From: Alphaproteobacteria bacterium
Lineage (GTDB): Bacteria > Pseudomonadota > Alphaproteobacteria > ATCC43930 > CGMCC-115725
Length of the DNA stretch: 51,737 nt
Assembly: GCA_030041335.1 (NCBI GenBank)
Contig: JASHOB010000074.1
Coordinates: 1 to 51,737, forward strand
Direction of reading: 5' to 3'
Position 1 is the stretch's first letter. Every line of letters starts with the position of its first letter. Under the pieces are notes generated by a model. That model did no database searches and was not told where the DNA came from. It worked only from the letters and a program-made list of their open reading frames with translations. Below are positions 17,113-25,720 of this stretch, one piece after another. The position numbers and the translations under genes were made by a program.

Positions 17113-18425
17113 CAATCGGTGCGGAACAGATTGTCCCTAAGCCGATCCTGCAATGCCGCAATGTCGATCTGGTGCACGCTGCCGGACCCGGCCAGATCGA
17201 GGGCATTGACCGCCGCCTTGCCCATCGCCATGCACGGACCCATCACGCGAACGCTTGAGAGCGCCGCCGCGTCGCCATCGATGCAGCGCCCGGCTGCAAC
17301 GAGGTTGTCGGCATCGGCGGCGGTGATGCTGCGCAGCGGCACATAGTGCATATGGTCAGGGTCGAACGGTTCCCAGATATAGCCGGCCTCCCGGCTGTGG
17401 AGTTCGATCGGCCAGGTGCAACGTGCAATTGCGTCGGGGAAGCGGGTGCCGTGGCGGACCTCGTCCACGGCGAGCTGGTGGGCACCGACGATCCACCGCG
17501 TCTGACGGATGCCGGGCTGGCCGAATGCGCGGATCCGCGACCGACCGAAGCATCGGGGATATTCGGCCCTCAGGAAGGCGACGACTTTGTCGACCTGTGC
17601 CTTGCCCTCGAGCTGGATCTTGGACATACGGAGCGGATCGAGCGGCGTCTCGATATGCGTCATGTTAACGAGTGCTATGCCGCGGCCGGGTGCAACAAAG
17701 GCAAAGCCGTCGCGACGTGGAAAGCCATACTGCTCGTGCTTGGCGGCGACGCGTTCGGCAAACTCCTCGCGCGTCGGCGCGTGCTCAACGTCGATATTTT
17801 CGAGCACCACCATTTGCGTGCCGTAGATCGGACCTTCCGCGGCCTCGCGGCACGGCAGTCCCGCCTGCCAGGCGAGGGCGGCATCGCCGGTGGCGTCGAC
17901 AAAACCGTTCGCCTCGATGCGGACTTCGCCGTAGCGCGTCGTTAATTCCAGCGCGACCACGCGCCGGCCCTCCATCACCACATTGCGCACGATGGCACCG
18001 ACCAGAACCGTCATGCCTGACGCGCGGATCTCCTCTTCGATCCAGCGCGACAGCGCAACCTCGTCATACATGACGACGGTGGTGAGGCCCTGACGCCAAT
18101 GCAGCGCGCCCGCACGATCGAGTTCCTTGAACATCTTGTCGGCGATGCCATGGGTGACCTGGTAGGGTTTGCGCTGCTCGTCGCCGTTGGAGAAAAAGCC
18201 GCAAAACGTGCCGACGATCGAATTGACGGCCTGGCCCCCGAGGCTGGGCAGGCCATCGATCAGCGCCACTTTGCGTCCCAACGCCGCCGCCTCAAGCGCG
18301 GCCGAAGTACCGGCGGCGCCCGAGCCGACGACGCAGATATCGACCGATAGATTTTGCGCGGTGCTGGCTTTGCCCTTGCGCACGATCTTGGTTTCGGTGC
18401 GAAGCAGCTTCGGATCGATCGACAT
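17112..18425 (-). CDS. FAD-dependent oxidoreductase (FAD_oxidored family)
   Basis: A 437-residue flavoprotein. The start at ATG 18425 has GGGAGA upstream. Residues 30-60 hold the FAD-binding motif VVGSGAAGTSAALEAAALG, and later VDATGDAALAWQAG and the closing AAGRCIDGDAAALSSVRVMGPCMAMG complete the cofactor site. This family covers poorly characterised dehydrogenases, some linked to Fe-S or tartrate/hydroxyacid metabolism. Substrate is unknown. It is followed without a gap by mug on the same strand, and the pair may be one transcript. Confidence 0.88.
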   Translation of the reverse strand: MSIDPKLLRTETKIVRKGKASTAQNLSVDICVVGSGAAGTSAALEAAALGRKVALIDGLPSLGGQAVNSIVGTFCGFFSNGDEQRKPYQVTHGIADKMFKELDRAGALHWRQGLTTVVMYDEVALSRWIEEEIRASGMTVLVGAIVRNVVMEGRRVVALELTTRYGEVRIEANGFVDATGDAALAWQAGLPCREAAEGPIYGTQMVVLENIDVEHAPTREEFAERVAAKHEQYGFPRRDGFAFVAPGRGIALVNMTHIETPLDPLRMSKIQLEGKAQVDKVVAFLRAEYPRCFGRSRIRAFGQPGIRQTRWIVGAHQLAVDEVRHGTRFPDAIARCTWPIELHSREAGYIWEPFDPDHMHYVPLRSITAADADNLVAAGRCIDGDAAALSSVRVMGPCMAMGKAAVNALDLAGSGSVHQIDIAALQDRLRDNLFRTD

Positions 18426-18648
18426 GAAGGTGGTCTCCCGGCTTGCCTTATTGTTGAGCAAATTCGATGGCCCGGCGCAATGCGTTTGCGCGCGGACGCG
18501 ATATGCTATCCTCGTCGCCGAGGGACCTTTTAGGCAAGATCAGCAAGCTTTCAAGGATTCGCGTCGCCGACGTCGCCAATGCCATGCCGGATCGCCTCGC
18601 TAATGTCATGAAACACAATCCCCTGCGCCGGGCGTGGACGCCCGAGGC

Positions 18649-19605
18649 ATGAGCGAAGCCGCGCAACAATTGGTGGAACCGACAGCACTAGCGATCGGTC
18701 TAGCCGCCGCGATCGTCGCCGCAACCGGCGACGAGCCCCGCGTTCTCGTGGTGCGCACGCGCCACGGCATCGACGCCCTCCCCTCGGGACCGCTCGAAGC
18801 GCGGCACCCTACCCTCGAAGCGGGCCTGCGCAACTGGGTCGAGCGCCAGACGCATCAGGCCCTTGGCTATGTCGAGCAGCTCTATACGTTCGGTGATCGC
18901 GACCGCCGCGAGACCGACGGCGAAGGTGCGGGCGGCGCGCTCTCGGTGGCCTATCTTGCATTGGTACGCGAGGCGCGCCCGGCCGGTGCCGCCGACGCCT
19001 CTTGGCAAAGCTGGTATCGCTATTTTCCCTGGGAGGATTGGCGCGCAGGCCGTCCTTCTGCGATCGCGGCGATCGAGCCGCCGCTCTGGGAATGGGCGGC
19101 GCAGGGCGGCAAGCTTGGTGAAGAGCGGCTGCGCCTCAATTTCGGTCTGGGCGGCGCGCGCTGGAACGAAGAGCGGGTGCTCGAGCGCTACGAGCTGTTG
19201 TACGAAGCCGGGCTGGTGCCGGAGCGGGTGCGCGACGGGAAGCAAGGGGCACCGCTGCCCGAGGCTGCCCGAGGCGTGGCCATGGCCGTTGATCACCGCC
19301 GGATGCTGGCCACCGCGATCGGGCGCTTGCGCGGGAAGATCAAATATCGCCCGGTGGTCTTTGAGCTGATGCCGCCAAGTTTCACGCTTTCGGAATTGCA
19401 GCAGATCGTTGAGGCCTTGTCGGGCGTTCGGCTCCACAAGCAGAATTTCCGCCGCCTGGTGGAGCAGCAAGGGTTGGTCGAGGAGACCGGCGAGACGCGC
19501 GCCGAAACCGGCGGGCGCCCGGCCCGGCTCATGCGTTACCGCCCCGAAGTGCTGGTCGAGCGTCTCGCGCCGGGCGTGCGCCTGCCGGCGCTGCGGCGCA
19601 CATGA
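18649..19605 (+). CDS. nrtR: NAD biosynthesis repressor, Nudix-winged-helix NrtR
   Basis: A 318-residue regulator. The N-terminal Nudix-fold domain contains the NrtR hallmark GYVEQLYTFGDRDR and LSVAYLALVRE. The Nudix box itself is degenerate, as in the family, where the domain senses ADP-ribose rather than hydrolysing it. The C-terminal winged helix (about residues 230-305) includes FTLSELQQIVEAL and RLHKQNFRRLVEQQGLVEETG. The start is ATG 18649; a GTG at 18634 is also possible. It sits just upstream of nadABC, which it very probably represses through the dyad at 19772-19788. Activation by ADP-ribose is family knowledge, not visible here. Confidence 0.9.
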   Translation: MSEAAQQLVEPTALAIGLAAAIVAATGDEPRVLVVRTRHGIDALPSGPLEARHPTLEAGLRNWVERQTHQALGYVEQLYTFGDRDRRETDGEGAGGALSVAYLALVREARPAGAADASWQSWYRYFPWEDWRAGRPSAIAAIEPPLWEWAAQGGKLGEERLRLNFGLGGARWNEERVLERYELLYEAGLVPERVRDGKQGAPLPEAARGVAMAVDHRRMLATAIGRLRGKIKYRPVVFELMPPSFTLSELQQIVEALSGVRLHKQNFRRLVEQQGLVEETGETRAETGGRPARLMRYRPEVLVERLAPGVRLPALRRT

Positions 19606-19712
19606 GCCGCGCTCGCGCGGCGACAAACCGGCCGGGCTCGATGGTTCCTCGTTTTTGCAGTTCTGTCATGAATGTTTCCTGCTTGACCGCTCCGCGGGCG
19701 ACGCCCTAGCTT

Positions 19713-19719
19713 ATACTCA
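19713..19719 (+). promoter_or_regulatory. Extra ATACTCA half-site upstream of nadA
   Basis: The same heptamer (ATACTCA) that forms one arm of the nadA-proximal dyad, about 60 bases farther upstream and without a matching second arm. It may be a weak secondary NrtR contact. Confidence 0.35.
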
Positions 19720-19771
19720 ATCTTAGCAAAAGTTGCGCCGGATGATTATCCGGTTTTACTTGTCACATAAA

Positions 19772-19788
19772 ATGCTCAAAATGAGTAT
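19772..19788 (+). promoter_or_regulatory. Probable NrtR operator before nadABC
   Basis: An inverted repeat, atgctca-aaa-tgagtat (7-3-7, one mismatch), ends 21 bases before the nadA start. A TTGTCA at 19760-19765 could be the -35 box, in which case the dyad covers the -10 region, as expected of a repressor site. It lies between nrtR and the genes it should control. Confidence 0.65.
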
Positions 19789-19809
19789 ATGGGGTGAGGA
19801 GGAGGCCGA

Positions 19810-20802
19810 ATGTCACTCGAAGATGTGATCCCGACCGCCATGCCTTTAGCGGCGCTTTATCGGCGCGTCCGTGATTATGTGCCGGCGGTTGAGTGGCCGG
19901 TTCACGCCGGCGACATCGAGGCGATCTTGCGCCTCAAGGCCGAGCGCAATGCCGTCGTCCTGGCCCACAATTACCAGACGCCGGAAATCTTCCACACCGT
20001 TGCCGACATCGTTGGCGACAGCCTCGCCCTGGCGCGCGAGGCCGTCAGCACCGCCGCCGATGTGATCCTCCTCGCCGGCGTTCATTTTATGGCCGAGACC
20101 GCAAAGCTCCTTAATCCGGATAAGGTCGTGTTGATCGCCGACACGCGCGCCGGCTGCTCGCTGGCAGAGTCGATCACCGGCGCCGATGTGCGCTTGCTGC
20201 GCGAGCGCTACCCGGGAGTCCCCGTTGTCACGTACGTCAACAGTTCGGCCGAAGTGAAAGCCGAATCCGACATCTGCTGCACCTCCGCCAACGCCCAGAA
20301 GGTGGTCGAATCGCTGGGCGTCCCGAAAGTCATCATGCTGCCCGACGAATATCTGGCGCAGAACGTTGCCAAGCGGACCGCAGTCGAAATTATCGCCTGG
20401 AAGGGACACTGCGAAGTCCATGAAAGATTCACGCCCAATGACATCGCGGAGCTGCGCAATTCCTATCCTGGCGTCACCGTTCTCGCGCATCCCGAATGCC
20501 CGCCCGCCGTCGTGGCGGTGGCCGATTTCACCGGCTCGACCGCCGGCATGATTGATTACGTCGGCAAGAACAAGCCGGCGCGTGTCGCGTTGATTACGGA
20601 ATGTTCGATGAGCGACAATGTCGCGATTGCGCACCCGGAGCTCGAATTTGTGCGGCCCTGCAATCTCTGCCCGCATATGAAACGCACGACGCTGCCGAAG
20701 ATCCGGCGCGCCCTCGAAACCATGACACATGAAGTGACCGTGCCGGCACCCTTGGCCGCGCGCGCGAGAGCCGCGGTCGAGCGGATGCTGGCGCTAACCT
20801 AA
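19810..20802 (+). CDS. nadA: Quinolinate synthase A
   Basis: Condenses iminoaspartate with dihydroxyacetone phosphate to quinolinate, using a [4Fe-4S] cluster in the cytoplasm. The 330-residue protein starts at ATG 19810 behind GAGGAGGAGG. Motifs include [21 protein letters not shown] at the substrate side and three cluster-type cysteines in [16 protein letters not shown] and [10 protein letters not shown]. First gene of the nadABC operon under the NrtR-type operator. Confidence 0.96.
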   Translation: MSLEDVIPTAMPLAALYRRVRDYVPAVEWPVHAGDIEAILRLKAERNAVVLAHNYQTPEIFHTVADIVGDSLALAREAVSTAADVILLAGVHFMAETAKLLNPDKVVLIADTRAGCSLAESITGADVRLLRERYPGVPVVTYVNSSAEVKAESDICCTSANAQKVVESLGVPKVIMLPDEYLAQNVAKRTAVEIIAWKGHCEVHERFTPNDIAELRNSYPGVTVLAHPECPPAVVAVADFTGSTAGMIDYVGKNKPARVALITECSMSDNVAIAHPELEFVRPCNLCPHMKRTTLPKIRRALETMTHEVTVPAPLAARARAAVERMLALT

Positions 20803-20912
20803 ATGCGCGGGCAAATTCTCGACCGAACGGCGCGCCGCTCCCTCGCGCTCGCGCAGGGAAGATGGCGAGGCGAAACGTTCCGGTTCAGGGCGGCGGCGGC
20901 CGGAGGTGAGAA

Positions 20913-22418
20913 ATGACCGACCGCACCGTGATCATCGGCGGCGGCATCGCCGGTCTGGCGACCGCGATCCGTTTGGCGCCCTTGCCGGTCACCCTGCTCG
21001 CCGGCGCGCCCCTATCGACCGGGGCTGCAACGGTATGGGCCCAAGGCGGCGTTGCCGCGGCAATCGGCGGCGACGACCAGCCGGCCTTTCACGCCCGCGA
21101 CACGCTCGACGCTGGCGCCGGCATCGGCGATCGCCTTATCGCTCAATCCGTCGCGGCGGAGGCGCCGGGCGCTATTGCCTGGCTCGAACGTCTTGGTACC
21201 GCTTTTGACCGTGACGCCGCGGGCAGGCTCGTGCTCGGCCTTGAAGCGGCCCATTGCCGTCGTCGCATCGTCCATGCCGGCGGCGATGGCACGGGCCGTG
21301 CCATCTTGGCGGCGCTGATCACTGCCGCGCGCGCCACATCCTCTATTACCCTCTTCGAGGATGCCCGCGCCCAATCCCTGATCCGCGACCGCAATGGCAA
21401 CATCGCGGGAATAATGATGCGGCAGGGCGGCACGGTCGATTATGTCGCAGCGCGCGCCGTGGTCTTGGCGACCGGCGGCATCGGCGGTCTTTACGTGCAT
21501 ACGACCAATCCTTTGGGCGCGATCGGTTCGGGTTTGAAGATGGCGGCCTGCGCCGGCGCCGTGATGCGTGACATGGAATTCGTGCAGTTCCATCCCACCG
21601 CCGTCGATCTTGGCCGCGATCCCATGCCGCTCGCCACCGAGGCGATGCGTGGCGAGGGCGCGGAGTTGATTAATGACCGGGGCGCGCGGTTCATGACCGA
21701 TATACCGGGCGCCGAATTGGCGCCACGCGATGTCGTCGCGCGTGCTATCTGGCGGGAATTGGCGCTCGGCCGGCGCGTCTATCTCGACGCCCGCGCCATC
21801 GCGAACTTTGCCACCCGGTTCCCCTCGGTGACGGCGTTGTGTCGCGCGCTCGGCCTCGATCCGGCGACGGCGCCGATACCGGTGCGACCGGCAGCCCATT
21901 ACCATATGGGCGGCGTCAAGGTCGACCGGCGTGGTCGCAGCAGCATCGCGGGATTGTGGGCCTGCGGCGAAGTCGCCGCCACGGGCCTGCACGGGGCGAA
22001 CCGGCTCGCCAGCAATTCGCTTCTCGAAGCACTCGTCTTTGCGAAATGGATTGCGCTCGACATTGGTCAACTTGCCGCCGGCAAGCCGGGGGGCCCCGTC
22101 ATGCTGCCCAATCCGGTCATCGAACGCTCGCAGAATCCGGCAATCCGTGCCCAAATGGAGCAGAATCTGGGCGTTGCCCGTGACGCTCGCGGCATCGCCG
22201 AGGCCATCGCCACCTTCGCTGGCGATGAAGCGGCGACGGTCGGTCTGCTGATCGCGGCTTCGGCGTGGCACCGGCGCGAAAGCCGCGGTGGTCATTTCCG
22301 CAGCGATTATCCGACCGCAAAACCCGAATTTGCGAGTTCGCGCGACGTCACGCTTGACCAAGCCCGCGCTCTCGCAACCGAACTCGGGGCCGATGCGCCC
22401 ATGGCGCGTCGCCAATGA
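20913..22418 (+). CDS. nadB: L-aspartate oxidase
   Basis: FAD enzyme that oxidises L-aspartate to iminoaspartate for NadA. The 501-residue protein has the N-terminal FAD motif [16 protein letters not shown], the [11 protein letters not shown] segment, [18 protein letters not shown], the FVQFHPTA motif and the closing [19 protein letters not shown], all typical of NadB. Its start lies 110 bases after nadA and its stop overlaps nadC by four bases, so nadB and nadC are coupled. The C-terminal helical part is a little short but complete. Confidence 0.96.
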   Translation: MTDRTVIIGGGIAGLATAIRLAPLPVTLLAGAPLSTGAATVWAQGGVAAAIGGDDQPAFHARDTLDAGAGIGDRLIAQSVAAEAPGAIAWLERLGTAFDRDAAGRLVLGLEAAHCRRRIVHAGGDGTGRAILAALITAARATSSITLFEDARAQSLIRDRNGNIAGIMMRQGGTVDYVAARAVVLATGGIGGLYVHTTNPLGAIGSGLKMAACAGAVMRDMEFVQFHPTAVDLGRDPMPLATEAMRGEGAELINDRGARFMTDIPGAELAPRDVVARAIWRELALGRRVYLDARAIANFATRFPSVTALCRALGLDPATAPIPVRPAAHYHMGGVKVDRRGRSSIAGLWACGEVAATGLHGANRLASNSLLEALVFAKWIALDIGQLAAGKPGGPVMLPNPVIERSQNPAIRAQMEQNLGVARDARGIAEAIATFAGDEAATVGLLIAASAWHRRESRGGHFRSDYPTAKPEFASSRDVTLDQARALATELGADAPMARRQ

Positions 22419-23257
22419 TCGAGCCACTGCCGGCAATTCTCGTCGAGCCGATCGTGCGCGCCGCGCTGACTGAAGATCTCGGCCGCGCCGGCGACATCAC
22501 CACCGATGCGGTGATTCCCGCGACCGCAGCGTTCGACGGCGTCATCGCGGCGCGTCAGCCGGGCACGATCGCCGGGATCGAGGCGGCGCGCTTGGCCTTT
22601 TTCCTGCTCGATCCGACTATCAGCTTAGGCATCGAAAAACCGGACGGCACGGCGGTTGCAGCCGGCGACGTCGTAGCGCGGGTCAAGGGTCCCGCGCGCG
22701 CCATCCTCTCGGCGGAGCGGACCGCGCTCAATTTTCTCTGCCGCCTATCCGGCACCGCCACCGCAACCGCGCGTCTCGTCGAAGCGGCGAAGCCGCACCG
22801 GGCGCGCATCGTCTGCACACGCAAAACGACGCCCGGTCTGCGGCCGCTCGAAAAACATGCGGTGCGCGCCGGCGGCGGCGTCAATCACCGTTTCGGGCTC
22901 GACGATGCGGTGCTGATCAAAGACAATCACGTCGCGGTCGCAGGCGGCATCCGCGCTGCCGTCGAGCGCGCCCGCGCCGCCATCGGTCATCTCGTTAAGA
23001 TCGAAGTCGAGGTCGACACCCTGCAGCAATTGGAGGAAGTGCTGACACTGCCCGTCGATGTCGTGCTGCTCGACAATATGGCGCCGGAGATGCTCGCTTG
23101 CGCCGTCACCATGGTCGCGGGCCGGTTGCTGACCGAGGCCTCCGGCCGGGTGAACGAAAACACGGTGCGGGAGATCGCCGCGACCGGGGTCGATTACATT
23201 TCCTCTGGCTGGATAACACACAGCGCCCCGATCCTTGACTTGGGGCTCGACGTCTGA
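22415..23257 (+). CDS. nadC: Nicotinate-nucleotide pyrophosphorylase (carboxylating)
   Basis: Converts quinolinate and PRPP to nicotinate mononucleotide, the last committed step of the de novo NAD route. The 280-residue protein has [18 protein letters not shown] at the start, [16 protein letters not shown], the [21 protein letters not shown] active-site stretch, and [10 protein letters not shown]. It overlaps nadB by four bases and ends beside the convergent DUF1013 gene, two bases away. Confidence 0.96.
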   Translation: MIEPLPAILVEPIVRAALTEDLGRAGDITTDAVIPATAAFDGVIAARQPGTIAGIEAARLAFFLLDPTISLGIEKPDGTAVAAGDVVARVKGPARAILSAERTALNFLCRLSGTATATARLVEAAKPHRARIVCTRKTTPGLRPLEKHAVRAGGGVNHRFGLDDAVLIKDNHVAVAGGIRAAVERARAAIGHLVKIEVEVDTLQQLEEVLTLPVDVVLLDNMAPEMLACAVTMVAGRLLTEASGRVNENTVREIAATGVDYISSGWITHSAPILDLGLDV

Positions 23258-23259
23258 GG

Positions 23260-23856
23260 TCACTCGGTCAGCGTCTCTTCGCTGTCATAGTTCGGAGCTT
23301 CAACCGTGACCACCACCGGCTCGCCGGTCGCGGTGCGCCGGCCGCGATTGGCGCGCGTCACCGCATCTTCCAACTCCTGAAGCGTGCACAGGCCGAGGGC
23401 TACCGGATGACGCGGCTTGATGCCGGCAGCGTTCCAATGCGTCCGGTCGCGCACAGCCTGGATGGTCGGCTTTGTGGTGCCGATCAGTTTTGAGATCTGG
23501 CCGTCGCTTAGCTCCGGATGGCTCTTGAGAAGCCAGGCAATCGCGTCAGGCTTGTCCTGGCGCTTGGCGATCGGCGTGTAGCGCGGACCCTTGTGCTTGA
23601 CAATGGCTTCCGGATGGGCGCTCTGCAGCAATTTGAGCCGCGCCGACGGATCCGCCTGGCAGCGTTCAATATCCTCCAACGCCACCTGGCCATTGGCGAC
23701 CGGATCGATGCCGATCATTTGAACGGCGACCTCGCCATCGGCGATCGCTTGCACTTCAAGCGGATGTAAGCCGCAAAATTCGCCAATCTGTTCGAATGTC
23801 AGACCGGTATTCTCCACCAACCATACCGCCGTCGCCTTGGGCATCAAAGGCTGCAT
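23260..23856 (-). CDS. DUF1013 protein, TrcR-like cell-cycle regulator
   Basis: A 198-residue protein conserved in alphaproteobacteria and often named TrcR. ATG 23856 is chosen because AGGAAGGA lies six bases upstream; an ATG at 23862 would sit directly on that signal. The N-terminal part (ATAVWLVENTGLTFEQIGEFCGL) and the later segment DAIAWLLKSHPELSDGQISKLIGTTKPTIQAVRDR both look like helix-turn-helix elements, consistent with DNA binding. A tail with VVVTVEAPNYDSEE follows. Link to the cell cycle is family knowledge. Confidence 0.85.
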   Translation of the reverse strand: MQPLMPKATAVWLVENTGLTFEQIGEFCGLHPLEVQAIADGEVAVQMIGIDPVANGQVALEDIERCQADPSARLKLLQSAHPEAIVKHKGPRYTPIAKRQDKPDAIAWLLKSHPELSDGQISKLIGTTKPTIQAVRDRTHWNAAGIKPRHPVALGLCTLQELEDAVTRANRGRRTATGEPVVVTVEAPNYDSEETLTE

Positions 23857-24204
23857 CGTCATTCCTTCCTGGACCATCGCCCGTTTTTCGCTACGCAAAA
23901 GGGCCAGAAACCGACCCGAATAATCCGGCGAATCTGTACGGGACAGAGGCTATATAGGGGTGAAGTCGGCTACGGGAAGTCCCGTCCCGGCACCCGTGAC
24001 CCGATCGAGCATGTCCTCCACAGCAGCCGCTTGGCCTTGCCGGGAGGGGGATCTTCACCACAAAAGTGCCGGAGTTCAATCCCGCGTTTGCCGCCCGCCC
24101 AGGGGACAATTTCCGCCGCCCGCCCAGGCCGCGGGTAGCAACGCCCCCGTCGCGAAGCGTCCCGATCCCGGTGCCGCGGCGCGCCAGGCGAGAGGCGGAG
24201 CGCA
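23857..24204. other. Upstream region of the DUF1013 gene
   Basis: No gene is convincing in these 348 bases. It should hold the DUF1013 promoter (minus strand). A perfect small inverted repeat, acggg-aagt-cccgt, lies near 23973, and ccgcccgcccagg occurs twice as a direct repeat near 24090 and 24117. Their meaning is unknown. Confidence 0.4.
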
Positions 24205-25200
24205 TCAGATTTTCAGTACGATCTTGCCAATGTGCGTCGAACTTTCCATCAGCCGATGGGCCGCGGCAGCGTCGGCGAGCGGAAATATTTTGTCGATCAC
24301 CGGTTTGACCTTGCCGGCAGCCAGCAACGGCCACACATGACTTCGCAAGCCGTCCGCGATGGCACCCTTTTCGGCGACCGGTCGGGGCCGAAGGGCCGAG
24401 CCGGTGATCGTGAGGCGACGCCGCAGCACCGCGCCGAAATCGATCTCCGCTTTGGCGCCGTGCAGGAAGGCAATAAGCACCAACCGACCGTCGGTCGCCA
24501 GGACATCGAGATTCCTGGGAAGATAATCACCCGCCACCATGTCCAGCACGACATCGACACCCCGGCCGCCGGTGGCGGCCTTCACGACCGCAACAAAATC
24601 TTCGCCTTTGTAGTCGATGGCTCGGCTTGCCCCCAGCCGCTCACAAACTTGGCATTTCGCGTCGCTGCCGGCGGTCACGAAGATCTGCCGGGCGCCGAAT
24701 TCTCGTGCCAATTGGATCGCGCAGGTACCGATGCCACTCGACCCGCCATGGATGAGGACGCTTTCGCCGCGTGCTAGCGCGCCCCGCTCGAACAAATTGT
24801 GCCAAACCGTGAAGAAGGTTTCGGGCAAGGCAGCCGCCTCGGCCATCGAGAACCCGTGGGGGACCGGCAGACATTGCGGCTCTGGCGCTACACAATATTG
24901 CGCATAGCCACCGCCGGCGACCAGCGCCGTCACGTTGGCCCCGCGCTCTAGCTTTGTGTCCCCGCCCGCGGCCACGACGCTGCCCGCGACCTCGAGACCG
25001 GGAATATCAGAGGCGCCCGCCGGGGGCGGATAATGGCCCAGTCGCTGCATGATATCGGGTCGATTGACCCCGGCGGCAGCGACCTCGATCAAGACCTCGC
25101 CGCGGCCTGGCTTGGGCACGGGCCGTTGGACCGGCTTAAGCACGTCGGCCGCGCCGGGCTTGGCGATTTCAATTGCCGTCATGGTCTCGGGGAGCGCCAT
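24205..25200 (-). CDS. Zinc-independent medium-chain dehydrogenase, NADPH:quinone oxidoreductase (PIG3-like)
   Basis: A 331-residue quinone-oxidoreductase-type enzyme. The GroES-like domain (GRGEVLIEVAAAGVNRPDIMQR) leads to the cofactor domain with LIHGGSSGIGTCAIQLAREFGA. The AAALPETFFTVWHNLFERG segment and the absence of structural-zinc cysteines fit the QOR/PIG3 subgroup. It would reduce quinones or other electrophiles with NADPH. It is divergent from the DUF1192 gene with 75 bases between the starts. Confidence 0.9.
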   Translation of the reverse strand: MALPETMTAIEIAKPGAADVLKPVQRPVPKPGRGEVLIEVAAAGVNRPDIMQRLGHYPPPAGASDIPGLEVAGSVVAAGGDTKLERGANVTALVAGGGYAQYCVAPEPQCLPVPHGFSMAEAAALPETFFTVWHNLFERGALARGESVLIHGGSSGIGTCAIQLAREFGARQIFVTAGSDAKCQVCERLGASRAIDYKGEDFVAVVKAATGGRGVDVVLDMVAGDYLPRNLDVLATDGRLVLIAFLHGAKAEIDFGAVLRRRLTITGSALRPRPVAEKGAIADGLRSHVWPLLAAGKVKPVIDKIFPLADAAAAHRLMESSTHIGKIVLKI

Positions 25201-25275
25201 GTCGATGCCTCGGATATTGCTTCGTCGATTGCACCTCTAGCCCGATCGCGCCACACTGGCAACCGGAGACGAGCG

Positions 25276-25461
25276 ATGGAAGAGGACGATTTACCGACCC
25301 GCCCGAAGGAGCCAGGAAGAAAAAACCTGGCACCGCTGTCGATCGCCGAACTCGAAGCCTATATCGGCGAACTGGAAGAGGAGATTGTGCGCGTTCGCGC
25401 CGACATCGCCGCCAAGCGGGCCCAGCGCGGCGGTGCCGAGGCGCTGTTCAAGCACAAATAG
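25276..25461 (+). CDS. DUF1192 small protein
   Basis: A 61-residue cytoplasmic protein matching the alphaproteobacterial DUF1192 family: acidic start (MEEDDLPTRPKEPGRKNL), then the conserved LSIAELEAYIGELEEEIVRV segment, predicted as a short helical hairpin, and a basic tail. GGAGACGAG lies ahead of ATG 25276. Function unknown in the family. It ends 259 bases before the large coiled-coil gene. Confidence 0.85.
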   Translation: MEEDDLPTRPKEPGRKNLAPLSIAELEAYIGELEEEIVRVRADIAAKRAQRGGAEALFKHK

Positions 25462-25720
25462 CGGCGAAACATTGGTTGAGGCCCGGGAGGGCGGCGGCAA
25501 TCGCCAACGCCGTCGGCCGGAAAGCGCCAACAACCTCGCTCCGGCCGCATTAGCGCCCGCATTTTCCGTAGCGGTTCTTGGCGAAACCCCCTCAAATCGA
25601 AACGATTCGTCGCGAAAAAATCGACCATCAGTTCGCCTTTCGAGCGCTCGGGTTCCCGCCTTGGTTACGACGCGCTGCCCCTTAAGAATCGGTTACAGTT
25701 TAGTTGACGCGTTAGAGGCG

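Noticed and set aside
18503-18652. Short frame ending ATGA on the nrtR start, possible leader peptide
   Set aside because: The overlap is suggestive, but the composition is arginine-rich and unlike a coding sequence, there is no ribosome site, and it lies in the nrtR promoter region.
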